Below, one piece after another: positions 26,681-34,729 of a DNA stretch of 64,000 nucleotides. The position numbers and the translations under genes were made by a program. Numbering within the stretch: position 1 is the first letter of the stretch; each line of letters starts with the position of its first letter. Source of the stretch: DASUPK01 sp963831605 (GTDB lineage Bacteria; Actinomycetota; Thermoleophilia; Solirubrobacterales; 70-9); NCBI GenBank assembly GCA_963831605.1, contig CAWHQR010000001.1:124001-188000 (forward strand). The letters run 5' to 3'. Below the pieces are notes generated by a model. It had not been told where the DNA came from, ran no database searches, and saw only the letters and a program-made list of their open reading frames with translations.

Positions 26681-28321
26681 ATGACTAGCGATCGCCCAAG
26701 ACGACTGGGCAGGCGTGGGGGGCTTGCCGGTCTATTCATTGCCGTCGGTTGCGCCCTGATCGGCGTGGCGCCGGCGCACGCCGGCACGGTCCCCGCCGGC
26801 TTCCAGGACACGATCGCGATCTCGGGGTTGACCGAGCCGACGAACTTCGCCTTCGCCTCGGACGGCCGCGTGTTCGTCAGCGAGAAGAGCGGCATCATCA
26901 AGGAGTTCGACAGTCTCAGCGACAACACGCCGACGATCGTCGCCGACCTGACCACGGACGTCTACAACTACTGGGACCGTGGCCTGCTTGGCATGGCCCT
27001 CGATCCGCAGTTCACAACCGGGCGGCCCTACCTCTACGTGCTCTACACCCGAGACGCGTTGCCAGGCGGCAACTCGCCGCAATGGGGTACGCCCGGCCAG
27101 CCGAGTGAGTCCTGCCCGGACGGGGAGGGTGGCACCGGCAACGGATGTGTGGTCACGGGACGGCTCGCGCGCCTGACGATCAGCGCCGGCAACGTCTCGA
27201 CCGCCCAGACGAACCTGATCACCGACTGGTGCCAGCAATACCCGAGCCACTCGATCGGCGACCTCGCCTTCGGTGCGGACGGCAAGCTCTACGCGAGCGG
27301 CGGCGAGGGAGCGAGCTTCACGTTCACCGACTGGGGTCAGGCCGGGAACCCGGTCAACCCCTGCGGAGACCCACCCAACGGCCCCGGGACCGCGCTAAGC
27401 CCGCCGACGGCCGAGGGCGGATCGCTGCGCAGCCAGGACGCGCGGACGACCTTCGACCCGACCGGCCTGAATGGCTCCATCATCAGGATCGACCCTGACA
27501 CTGGTGCCGCCCTCTCCGACAACCCCTTCGCCGCCAGCGCCGACGCCAACCAGAAGCGGATCGTTGGCTTCGGCCTGCGCAACCCGTTCAGGTTCGCGTT
27601 GCGTCCGGGCACCAACGAGGTTTGGGCAGGCGACGTCGGCCAGGACACCTGGGAGGAGATCGACCGGCTCGCCACGCCCGCCGACACCACCGCCGACAAC
27701 TTCGGCTGGCCCTGTTACGAGGGCGTCGGCCGCCAGCCCTCCTTCGACGCTGCTGACCTGAACCTCTGCGAGAGCCTCTATACCGCCGGTGGCGTCAGCT
27801 CTCCCTACTACACGTACAACCACTCAGCCCAGGTCGTGAACGGCGAGAGCTGCCCGACCGGCAGCTCGTCGATCTCCGGCATGGCCTTCTCCCAGGCCGG
27901 CTCCTACCCCGCGGCCTACAACGGCGCCCTCTTCTTCGCGGACTACTCGCGGAAGTGCATCTGGGTGATGCTCCCCGGGACGAACGGTCTCCCCGATCCA
28001 AACAAGATCCAGACCTTCGACTCCGGTGCGGCCGGCCCGGTCAAGCTCGCCGTCGGCCCGCAGGGAGAGCTCTTCTACGCCGACCTCGACGCCGGCACGA
28101 TTCACCGGATCACTGCGAGTGGCACACCGCCGCCACCGCCGCCACCCCCGGAGGCGACCTGGCGCTCAACCGGACCAGCTCGGCCTCGAGCGTGGAGGAG
28201 GCGGGGCTCGAGCCGGACAATGCCAACGACGGCAACTCGAACACCCGCTGGAGCTCGTCCTTCACCGACAACCAGTGGTGGCAGGTCGACCTGGGAAGCG
28301 TCCAGCAGGTCAACCAGGTGA
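26681..28321 (+). CDS. Secreted PQQ-dependent glucose/sorbosone dehydrogenase, frameshifted from its C-terminal domains
   Basis: An N-terminal signal peptide (GGLAGLFIAVGCALIGVAPA) leads to a six-bladed GDSH beta-propeller (about residues 40-475) with motifs DGRVFVSEKSG, LGMALDPQF, HSIGDLAFGADGKLY, FGLRNPFRFA and DVGQDTWEEID. Such soluble quinoprotein dehydrogenases oxidise sugars outside the cell. After the PPPPPPPP linker the frame changes to unnatural sequence and stops at 28321. One missing C in the run at 28145-28149 explains this. Frame-corrected, the gene continues to 30600 as one 1306-residue secreted protein. ATG 26681 is preferred to earlier in-frame starts because it gives the signal peptide. 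Confidence 0.8.
   Translation: MTSDRPRRLGRRGGLAGLFIAVGCALIGVAPAHAGTVPAGFQDTIAISGLTEPTNFAFASDGRVFVSEKSGIIKEFDSLSDNTPTIVADLTTDVYNYWDRGLLGMALDPQFTTGRPYLYVLYTRDALPGGNSPQWGTPGQPSESCPDGEGGTGNGCVVTGRLARLTISAGNVSTAQTNLITDWCQQYPSHSIGDLAFGADGKLYASGGEGASFTFTDWGQAGNPVNPCGDPPNGPGTALSPPTAEGGSLRSQDARTTFDPTGLNGSIIRIDPDTGAALSDNPFAASADANQKRIVGFGLRNPFRFALRPGTNEVWAGDVGQDTWEEIDRLATPADTTADNFGWPCYEGVGRQPSFDAADLNLCESLYTAGGVSSPYYTYNHSAQVVNGESCPTGSSSISGMAFSQAGSYPAAYNGALFFADYSRKCIWVMLPGTNGLPDPNKIQTFDSGAAGPVKLAVGPQGELFYADLDAGTIHRITASGTPPPPPPPPEATWRSTGPARPRAWRRRGSSRTMPTTATRTPAGARPSPTTSGGRSTWEASSRSTR
28145..28149 (+). other. Frameshift site: C5 where the duplicate copy has C6
   Basis: The linker reads CCACCCCCGGAGGCGAC here and CCACCCCCCGGAGGCGAC at 29792 in the otherwise identical second copy. 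The 5-C version breaks the frame between the dehydrogenase and its discoidin domains. Sequencing error, mutation or slippage-based switching are all possible. Confidence 0.8.
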
Positions 28322-28931
28322 AGCTCAACTGGGAGAGCGCCTACGCGAGCCACTACAAGATCCAGACCTCGACCGACGGCACCAACTTCACCGAGGCCGC
28401 CGACGTCAACATCACCAGCTCGGGCGTCAAGACCACCAGCTTTACGACCAGGGACGCCCGCTACGTCCGGGTGCTGGGGGTGACCCGCGCCACCCAGTGG
28501 GGGATCTCCCTCTATGACGCGGAGGTCTATGGGACCTCGGCGCCGCCGCCCCCGAGCAGCGACCTGGCCCTCAACAAGCCGGCCACCTCGTTGAGCGTCG
28601 AGGCGCCGGGGCTCGAGGCGAACAAGGCGAACGACGGCAATTCGACCACCCGCTGGAGCTCCGCGTTCGCCAACAACCAGTGGTGGCAGGTGGACCTTGG
28701 CACCGCCAAGCAGGTCGACACCGTGAAGCTCAATTGGGAGTCCGCCTACGCCACCCACTACCAGATCCTCACCTCCACCGACGGCACCAACTTCACCCTG
28801 GCCGCGGACGTGACCAACACCCAGTCGGGCCTGAAGACATCAACGTTCACCGCCCGGAGCGCCCGCTACGTCAGGGTGCTCGGCATCACCCGCGCGACGC
28901 CCTACGGCTTCTCGTTTTGGGACGCGTCGGT
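28150..28931 (+). repeat. Direct repeat, copy 1 (two discoidin domains)
   Basis: This 782-bp segment is repeated without visible mismatch at 29800-30581 (offset 1650 bp). The copies diverge only at the ends: C5 versus C6 upstream and TGTACGGACCCAG versus TCTTCGGACCGGG downstream. Confidence 0.9.
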
Positions 28932-30600
28932 GTACGGACCCAGCGGCCCGCCGGCCAACCAGCCGCCGAACGCGGTCGCCACCGCCACACCGAGCAGTGG
29001 CACGGCGCCGCTCAACGTGCAGCTGAGCGCCACGGCGACCGATCCCGACGATGCGGCCAGCACGCTGACCTACGCCTGGGACGCCGACGGCGACGGCCAG
29101 TTCGACGACGGCAATCAGGCCACCGTGAACTTCACTTACCCGACCGGCAACTACACCGCCACGGTCAAGGTCACCGATCCCCACGGGGCCTCCGACACCG
29201 ACTCCGTTGCGATCCAGGCCGGCAACACTCCGCCGAGCGCGACGATCACCGCTCCCTCACCCAGCCTCACCTGGAAGGTGGGCGACCCGATCGACTTCGC
29301 CGCGACCGCCACCGACGCGCAGGAGACGCTCCCGCCCTCCGCCTACAAGTGGCAGGAGATCGTCAATCACTGCCCGAGCAACTGCCACCAGCACTTCCTG
29401 GCAACATTTACTGGGCCGAATGGCCCGACCCCGCCGCTGCAGGCCCCCGACCACGAGTACCCCTCGACGCTCGAGCTGAGGCTGACGGTGACCGACTCCG
29501 GCGGACTGACCGACGTCAAGTCGGTGGTCCTCAACCCGAAGACGGTCGACCTGACCCTTGCGTCGGCGCCGGCCGGCCTGCAGCTGGGGCTCAACACGAC
29601 CACCGCGACGGCGCCCTGGACCAAGACCGTGATCATGGGCTCTCAGAACACGCTGATCGCCCCCACGCCGCAGCCGCTCGGCGCCGATAGCTATGCCTTC
29701 GCATCGTGGTCCGACCTCGGCGCCGCGAGCCACAACATCATCGCGAATCAGAGCCAGACGCTGACCGCGAGCTACAACAAGACACCGCCGCCACCCCCCG
29801 GAGGCGACCTGGCGCTCAACCGGACCAGCTCGGCCTCGAGCGTGGAGGAGGCGGGGCTCGAGCCGGACAATGCCAACGACGGCAACTCGAACACCCGCTG
29901 GAGCTCGTCCTTCACCGACAACCAGTGGTGGCAGGTCGACCTGGGAAGCGTCCAGCAGGTCAACCAGGTGAAGCTCAACTGGGAGAGCGCCTACGCGAGC
30001 CACTACAAGATCCAGACCTCGACCGACGGCACCAACTTCACCGAGGCCGCCGACGTCAACATCACCAGCTCGGGCGTCAAGACCACCAGCTTTACGACCA
30101 GGGACGCCCGCTACGTCCGGGTGCTGGGGGTGACCCGCGCCACCCAGTGGGGGATCTCCCTCTATGACGCGGAGGTCTATGGGACCTCGGCGCCGCCGCC
30201 CCCGAGCAGCGACCTGGCCCTCAACAAGCCGGCCACCTCGTTGAGCGTCGAGGCGCCGGGGCTCGAGGCGAACAAGGCGAACGACGGCAATTCGACCACC
30301 CGCTGGAGCTCCGCGTTCGCCAACAACCAGTGGTGGCAGGTGGACCTTGGCACCGCCAAGCAGGTCGACACCGTGAAGCTCAATTGGGAGTCCGCCTACG
30401 CCACCCACTACCAGATCCTCACCTCCACCGACGGCACCAACTTCACCCTGGCCGCGGACGTGACCAACACCCAGTCGGGCCTGAAGACATCAACGTTCAC
30501 CGCCCGGAGCGCCCGCTACGTCAGGGTGCTCGGCATCACCCGCGCGACGCCCTACGGCTTCTCGTTTTGGGACGCGTCGGTCTTCGGACCGGGCGGCTGA
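28150..30600 (+). CDS. C-terminal region of the secreted dehydrogenase: four F5/8-type C (discoidin) domains and PKD-like domains
   Basis: This frame has no convincing start of its own and is best read as the continuation of the upstream dehydrogenase. Domains in order: two F5/8-type C domains (28153-28540, 28555-28945; LALN, NTRWSS, WWQVDLG, YVRVLG), a PKD domain (about 28960-29215; YAWDADGDGQFDDGN), a second Ig/PKD-like region with Cys-containing insert, then two more F5/8 C domains. The last pair is a perfect copy of the first pair. These carbohydrate-binding modules would anchor the enzyme to polysaccharide or cell surface. Confidence 0.75.
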   Translation, partial: GGDLALNRTSSASSVEEAGLEPDNANDGNSNTRWSSSFTDNQWWQVDLGSVQQVNQVKLNWESAYASHYKIQTSTDGTNFTEAADVNITSSGVKTTSFTTRDARYVRVLGVTRATQWGISLYDAEVYGTSAPPPPSSDLALNKPATSLSVEAPGLEANKANDGNSTTRWSSAFANNQWWQVDLGTAKQVDTVKLNWESAYATHYQILTSTDGTNFTLAADVTNTQSGLKTSTFTARSARYVRVLGITRATPYGFSFWDASVYGPSGPPANQPPNAVATATPSSGTAPLNVQLSATATDPDDAASTLTYAWDADGDGQFDDGNQATVNFTYPTGNYTATVKVTDPHGASDTDSVAIQAGNTPPSATITAPSPSLTWKVGDPIDFAATATDAQETLPPSAYKWQEIVNHCPSNCHQHFLATFTGPNGPTPPLQAPDHEYPSTLELRLTVTDSGGLTDVKSVVLNPKTVDLTLASAPAGLQLGLNTTTATAPWTKTVIMGSQNTLIAPTPQPLGADSYAFASWSDLGAASHNIIANQSQTLTASYNKTPPPPPGGDLALNRTSSASSVEEAGLEPDNANDGNSNTRWSSSFTDNQWWQVDLGSVQQVNQVKLNWESAYASHYKIQTSTDGTNFTEAADVNITSSGVKTTSFTTRDARYVRVLGVTRATQWGISLYDAEVYGTSAPPPPSSDLALNKPATSLSVEAPGLEANKANDGNSTTRWSSAFANNQWWQVDLGTAKQVDTVKLNWESAYATHYQILTSTDGTNFTLAADVTNTQSGLKTSTFTARSARYVRVLGITRATPYGFSFWDASVFGPGG
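29800..30581 (+). repeat. Direct repeat, copy 2 (two discoidin domains)
   Basis: Second copy of the 782-bp duplication within the dehydrogenase gene. Identity at the DNA level, including silent sites, implies a very recent duplication or ongoing gene conversion. Confidence 0.9.
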
Positions 30601-30657
30601 GGACGGTTATCCCAGCTCGGGCGGCTATCCCAATCGCCCACTACCCTCTTGCCTCCG

Positions 30658-30978
30658 ATGCCGATCTACGAATACCGCTGCGAGAACGGACACACCTTCG
30701 AGGTGATCCAGAGCATGTCCGACGATCCCGTCGAGACGTGCGAGGTGTGCGGGGCGCCCGTCGAGCGGGTCTTCCACCCGGTCGCGGTGCACTTCAAGGG
30801 ATCGGGCTTCTACACGACGGACTACAAGAGCAAGAGCAAGACGTCCTCGTCGAACGACGGCGACTCGTCGTCGAGTGACTCAGGCTCGAGTTCCGACTCC
30901 TCGAACACCGAGTCGAGCTCCAAGAAGTCCGATTCCACCGGCTCCGACAAGGCCGCAACCAGCTCCAGCTCGGACTAG
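30658..30978 (+). CDS. FmdB-family zinc ribbon protein
   Basis: The 106-residue protein begins PIYEYRCENGHTFEV and has the second metal pair in CEVCGAPVERVF, the CxxC zinc ribbon typical of FmdB/putative regulatory proteins. After residue 60 it becomes an extreme Ser/Asp/Lys low-complexity tail. ATG 30658 gives the canonical start; TTG 30649 would add three residues. TACCCT lies 10 nt upstream. Regulatory function is only presumed for this family. The stop overlaps the convergent LCP gene by 4 bp. Confidence 0.85.
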   Translation: MPIYEYRCENGHTFEVIQSMSDDPVETCEVCGAPVERVFHPVAVHFKGSGFYTTDYKSKSKTSSSNDGDSSSSDSGSSSDSSNTESSSKKSDSTGSDKAATSSSSD

Positions 30979-32390
30979 GGCGAACAGGCCGGGCGGCGCG
31001 GCGGATCGCCGCCGAGCAGCTTCTTGACCGCGTCCTCGCAGGCGCCTTGCGGGATCTGGAGACTTCCGCCGGGGCCGGGAATCGCCGAGCTCTGAGCGCC
31101 GGTGCCGCCGAGAACGTTCGTCTGGCCGCTGCCGCCGAGGATCGCCGCGATCGCCACCTGCGGCAGGGTGAAGCCACCCATGTCGCTGACGAACGCCTTC
31201 GGCGCGTTCCAGCCGATCCAGGGTCCCTTGATGAAGTTGTAGGGGAACCGGGTGATGCTGGTGAGCCGGTCCTTGATCCCGTTGAGCACCTCCTGCTGGC
31301 GGGCGGCCCGGTTGCGGTCGTCCTCCGCGGGGTTGCAGTTGTTGTGCCGGATTCGCGCGTAGGCGAGAGCCTTGTCGCCCTGCAGGGTGATCTCGCCGGG
31401 AGGGAGCCTGAGAGAGACGCCGCCCTGCTTCTTGCCCCCGTCGACGTCGCCGCAGACGACCGGGCCATCCTTCTTGCCATTCGTATCCGGCACGTTGATC
31501 GTCACCCCGCCAAGCGTGTCGATGAAGCTCGCGAAGCCGTCGAAGTCGACGATCACGATGTGGTTGATGTCGATGCCGAGGAAGTCCTCGACCGTCTTGA
31601 TCGTTGACGCGGGATTCCCGTTGGGGCTCTGTGTGTTGCAGGCCAGCGAGGCGTTGATCTTCTGGGAGCCGCAGTTCGGGATCGCCGCGTAGCTGTCGCG
31701 GGGGATCGAGAGCTTGCGGAACGAGGTCAGCGAGGCGTGCAGCACCATGATCGTGTCGGCGCGCGGCGGCCCCTGTCCCTCGGAACCGTTGGCGTTGTGC
31801 TGGGTCTTCCCCCGGCGGTCGCCACCGAGGATGAGGATGTTCTGCCCGGCCAGCACCGCCGGCCCGCCCTTCAGCGCATCCTTGGCCGACTGGGGCAGCT
31901 TGCCCTTCTGGATCTGGGCCGAGATCGCGAAGGTGATGAAGCTGAGCAGCAGCCAGCCGACAGCGAAGATGAGAATCCAGCGCAGCCAGGGCCGCTTGCC
32001 TCCGGTGAGCCGCCCGAAGAAGCCGCGAATGCCGCCGCCCCCGCCCGACTCCCGGCGGATGCCCTCGAGGTTCGGCTTGCGCAGGCGGTCCCGGAGGCTG
32101 GGCCGAGCGCGATAGACCGTGTACGGGGGCTTCTCGCCCCTGCCGCCGCCGCCACCGCTGCCGCCCTTGCCGGCCGGCTTCTTCTGCCGCGGAGCGGCGC
32201 GCTTCTGCCCGCCTCGACCCCCTCCGCCACCGCGGCCGCTTCGCCCGTAGACGTTGTACTCCGGCTTCTTGCTCTTTTCGGGCTTGCCTTGGTCCCCGGA
32301 CGCGCCAGGCTTGTTCGGCTCGTCGGGCTTCCCGCCGCCCCCCGAGCCCTCGGGCCGCTTGGGCGGCCGGTCATCTCCCTGCGGAGACAT
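30975..32390 (-). CDS. LytR-CpsA-Psr (LCP) family protein
   Basis: The 471-residue protein has a long cytoplasmic Gly/Lys/Pro-rich N-terminus (about 1-130), one transmembrane helix (WILIFAVGWLLLSFITFAI) and an extracellular LCP domain. That domain has the conserved Asp and Arg of RADTIMVLHA, SIPRDSYAAIP and RIRHNNCNPAEDDRNRAARQ. LCP enzymes transfer undecaprenyl-linked polymers (teichoic acid, arabinogalactan or capsule) to peptidoglycan. It is divergent from the ROK kinase gene with a 48-bp gap. Confidence 0.9.
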   Translation of the reverse strand: MSPQGDDRPPKRPEGSGGGGKPDEPNKPGASGDQGKPEKSKKPEYNVYGRSGRGGGGGRGGQKRAAPRQKKPAGKGGSGGGGGRGEKPPYTVYRARPSLRDRLRKPNLEGIRRESGGGGGIRGFFGRLTGGKRPWLRWILIFAVGWLLLSFITFAISAQIQKGKLPQSAKDALKGGPAVLAGQNILILGGDRRGKTQHNANGSEGQGPPRADTIMVLHASLTSFRKLSIPRDSYAAIPNCGSQKINASLACNTQSPNGNPASTIKTVEDFLGIDINHIVIVDFDGFASFIDTLGGVTINVPDTNGKKDGPVVCGDVDGGKKQGGVSLRLPPGEITLQGDKALAYARIRHNNCNPAEDDRNRAARQQEVLNGIKDRLTSITRFPYNFIKGPWIGWNAPKAFVSDMGGFTLPQVAIAAILGGSGQTNVLGGTGAQSSAIPGPGGSLQIPQGACEDAVKKLLGGDPPRRPACSP

Positions 32391-32438
32391 GGGATATCAA
32401 TACTTACGCATGCCGCCGCCAGACCCCTTTACGTCCTC

Positions 32439-33395
32439 TTGACCCCCCGCGAGACGATCGGCGTCGATCTGGGCGGGACCAAGATGGCGGTCGGGGTCGT
32501 GGACTCCGACCAGCACATCCACTACGAGGGCAAGGAGTCGTCGATCGGTCTGACCGAGGAGAAGCTGGTCGCGGACCTGGGAAGGGAGCTGCTCGAGGCC
32601 AGGGACGCTCGCCCCGATGTGCTCTGCGCCGGCCTGGGAATCCCGGCGACCATCGACCACGACCGGGGTGTGGCGATCCAGGCGGTCAACCTCGAGATCT
32701 CCGACGTTCCCCTTCGGGACCTGATGCGGGAGAAGCTCGGCCTCCCGGTCTACATGGACAACGACGCCAACGTCGCCGCCCTGGCCGAGTTCCTCTTCGG
32801 CGCCGGCCGCGGGGCGCGCAACGTCGTGATGCTGACCATCGGGACCGGGATCGGCGGCGGCCTGATCCTGGACGGGGAGATCTATCGCGGAACGACGGGA
32901 TCGGCGGCGGAGCTGGGCCACATCGTGGTCGAGGAGGACGGCCCGCCCTGTCAGGGGAACTGCCCGAATCATGGCTGCGTCGAGACCTTCGCGTCGGGAA
33001 CCGCGCTCGCCAGAGAGGGCAAGAAGGTTGCGGAGCGGCAGCCGGACTCGGCGCTCGGCAAGGCGCTCGCGGAGGGGCCGATCGTGGGCAAGACGGTGAC
33101 CGATCTGGCGATCAACGGAGATCCGCTCGCCCGTGAGATCGTGGCGGACGCCGGCAGGTACCTCGGCGTCGCGCTGGCGAGCCTCGCCAACATCTTCGAC
33201 CCCGACGTGATCGTGATCGGGGGCGGTGTCTCGGTCGTGGGAGACCTGTTGCTCGATCCCGCGCGTGAGGAGCTCACCTCGCGCGCGCTGCCGCCGATGA
33301 ACCGGACCCCGGTGCAGCTGGCGGAGCTGGGGCCCGAGGCGGGGATGATCGGAGCAGCGGCGATGGCTCTGATCGAGCTGGACAAGGAGAGCTGA
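32439..33395 (+). CDS. ROK family sugar kinase (glucokinase-like)
   Basis: The 318-residue kinase has the N-terminal phosphate motif IGVDLGGTKMAVGVVD, the catalytic Asp region MDNDANVAALAEF, GTGIGGGLI, and the ROK zinc motif QGNCPNHGCVETFASG. Sequence is closest in pattern to bacterial ROK glucokinases, so glucose phosphorylation is the likely role; N-acetylmannosamine kinase is an alternative. TTG 32439 is the only start giving TPRETIGVDLGG, and the ATG at 32410 is out of frame. rsmI follows after 3 bp, in the same operon. Confidence 0.85.
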   Translation: MTPRETIGVDLGGTKMAVGVVDSDQHIHYEGKESSIGLTEEKLVADLGRELLEARDARPDVLCAGLGIPATIDHDRGVAIQAVNLEISDVPLRDLMREKLGLPVYMDNDANVAALAEFLFGAGRGARNVVMLTIGTGIGGGLILDGEIYRGTTGSAAELGHIVVEEDGPPCQGNCPNHGCVETFASGTALAREGKKVAERQPDSALGKALAEGPIVGKTVTDLAINGDPLAREIVADAGRYLGVALASLANIFDPDVIVIGGGVSVVGDLLLDPAREELTSRALPPMNRTPVQLAELGPEAGMIGAAAMALIELDKES

Positions 33396-33398
33396 GCG

Positions 33399-34220
33399 GT
33401 GCCAGGAAAGCTCGTCGTCTGCCCGACGCCGATCGGGAACCTCGAGGACATCACCCTGCGGGTGCGGCGCGCGCTGTACGAGGCCGACGTGATCGCCTGC
33501 GAGGACACGCGCCGCACCGGTCTGCTGCTGGAGCGGATCGAGATCCAGGCGATGCAACTGGTCTCCTACCACGAGGGCAACGAGGCGGAGCGGGCCCGGG
33601 AGCTGGCCCAGCGGATCGAGCGCGGCGACAGCGTGGCCCTGGTCTCGGACGCCGGCACGCCCGCGATCTCCGACCCCGGCTTCCGGCTGATCAGGGCGTG
33701 CATCGACCGCGACCTCGACATCGAGGTGCTGCCGGGGCCCTCGTCGATCATCACGGCGCTGGTCGTCTCCGGCCTGCCGACCCACCGCTTCCGCTTCCAG
33801 GGCTTCCTGCCCAGACGGACCGGCGAGCTCGAGAGGGTCCTGCAGTCCACCGAGACCCTGATCGCCTTCGAGTCCCCGCGTCGGCTGCCCGAGTCGCTGC
33901 GGGCGCTGGCCCAGCTCGCTCCGGACCGCCCGGCGGCCGTCTGCCGCGAGCTCACCAAGCTCCATGAGGAGATCGTCCGCGGGACGCTCGGCGAGCTCTC
34001 ACGGCGCTTCCGGGACGAGGCCCGCGGCGAAATCGTGGTTGTGATCGGCCCCGCCGCCGAGCGCGGCACCGCGGACATCGGCTTCGCCACGGACGCCCTG
34101 CGGGGCCTGATCCGCGCCGGCGCTCGCCCGCGGGCCGCCGCCAGCGTCGTCTCGGCGCTCACCGGCGTCCCCGCGAATGACCTGTACAAGGGGATCACCG
34201 GGCGCGATCCAAGGCGCTAG
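33399..34220 (+). CDS. rsmI: 16S rRNA (cytidine1402-2'-O)-methyltransferase
   Basis: The 273-residue SAM-dependent enzyme methylates the ribose of C1402 in the ribosomal P site. Family motifs are present: LVVCPTPIGNLEDITLR, ACEDTRRTG, VALVSDAGTPAISDPG and LPGPSSIITALVVSGLP. It starts at GTG 33399, 3 bp after the ROK kinase. The TAG stop at 34218 is also the first three bases of a dispersed repeat element. It belongs to the conserved rsmI-metG-tatD-rsmA-ispE block. Confidence 0.95.
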   Translation: MPGKLVVCPTPIGNLEDITLRVRRALYEADVIACEDTRRTGLLLERIEIQAMQLVSYHEGNEAERARELAQRIERGDSVALVSDAGTPAISDPGFRLIRACIDRDLDIEVLPGPSSIITALVVSGLPTHRFRFQGFLPRRTGELERVLQSTETLIAFESPRRLPESLRALAQLAPDRPAAVCRELTKLHEEIVRGTLGELSRRFRDEARGEIVVVIGPAAERGTADIGFATDALRGLIRAGARPRAAASVVSALTGVPANDLYKGITGRDPRR

Positions 34221-34314
34221 CGGCCACCAGGCCGCTCCACCTTGGAGCGAAGGGCGAAGCCCGAAGCGACTTGCGTGGGGCGGCCGCTCGTGGCCGCGAC
34301 CTGATGGCGAAGCC
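34218..34314 (+). repeat. Dispersed multi-hairpin repeat, full copy (copy b)
   Basis: The copy runs from TAGCGGCCACCAGGCCGC to CTGATGGCGAAGCC, about 97 bp. Internal hairpins are GCGGCC-ACCA-GGCCGC, GCTCCA-CCT-TGGAGC, GGGC-GAA-GCCC and GCGGCC-GCTCGT-GGCCGC. The first TAG is the rsmI stop codon. Confidence 0.9.
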
Positions 34315-34318
34315 GTTG

Positions 34319-34330
34319 TACCTTGGCGTC
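34319..34330 (+). promoter_or_regulatory. -10 box TACCTT immediately after repeat copy b
   Basis: TACCTT (34319-34324) begins 5 bp beyond the repeat and lies 6 nt before ATG 34331, giving a leaderless-type start for the RemA-like gene. Confidence 0.45.
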
Positions 34331-34729
34331 ATGGCAAAGCGCGAGCCACGAATGGTTTCCCTCGGTTACGGCAAGTTCGCCCGCGCCGACCGGATCTACG
34401 CGATCGTCCCGCTCGATCCGAAGGATCGTGGCGACGGACGTCGCACCTACGTCCACGTGGACGACATGGCCGAGCCGATCGTCGCCTCCCGCTCGGAGCG
34501 GGCGATCCTCGCCGACGTCGAGGACGCGCTGAGCGAGGCGGCCGGGATCCCACGCCGCAAGAGCCGGGCGGGGCGAAGGGGCAAGAGAAGCTCCTCTAGC
34601 GGCCACCAGGCCGCACCACTCAGGAGCGGAGGGCGAAGCCCGAAGCGACTTATCGAGGGCGGCCGCCTATGGCCGCGATCTGATGGCGAAGCGAGTCAGG
34701 CGGCCACCTTTATGCTCAGCCGCCAATGA
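34331..34729 (+). CDS. RemA/DUF370-like small protein with repeat-derived C-terminus
   Basis: The N-terminal 65 residues (MVSLGYGKFARADRIYAIVP, then VASRSERAILADVEDAL) resemble the RemA/DUF370 family of small DNA-binding or regulatory proteins; the match is moderate. The start is ATG 34331. After about residue 89 the frame runs into repeat copy c and reads GHQAAPLRSGGRSPKRL, ending at 34729 by overlapping the metG ATG. Without a one-base shift it cannot use the TAG at 34597 that opens the repeat. So either the repeat extended the protein or an indel hides the true end. Confidence 0.6.
   Translation: MAKREPRMVSLGYGKFARADRIYAIVPLDPKDRGDGRRTYVHVDDMAEPIVASRSERAILADVEDALSEAAGIPRRKSRAGRRGKRSSSSGHQAAPLRSGGRSPKRLIEGGRLWPRSDGEASQAATFMLSRQ
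34597..34692 (+). repeat. Dispersed multi-hairpin repeat, full copy (copy c)
   Basis: A 96-bp copy in the same orientation as copy b. It differs at scattered positions, but the arms of the outer hairpins (GCGGCC/GGCCGC twice) are intact. It lies at the 3' end of the RemA-like gene and 33 bp before metG. Confidence 0.9.
34711..34725 (+). promoter_or_regulatory. -10 box TATGCT before metG
   Basis: TATGCT (34711-34716) lies 9 nt before ATG 34726. It would give metG its own near-leaderless transcript downstream of repeat copy c. Confidence 0.4.

Noticed and set aside
28150..30581. Duplicated segments as an insertion sequence or CRISPR-like array
   Set aside because: Both copies are in-frame discoidin domain pairs within one secreted protein. 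There is no transposase, no short regular spacer pattern and no terminal inverted repeat.
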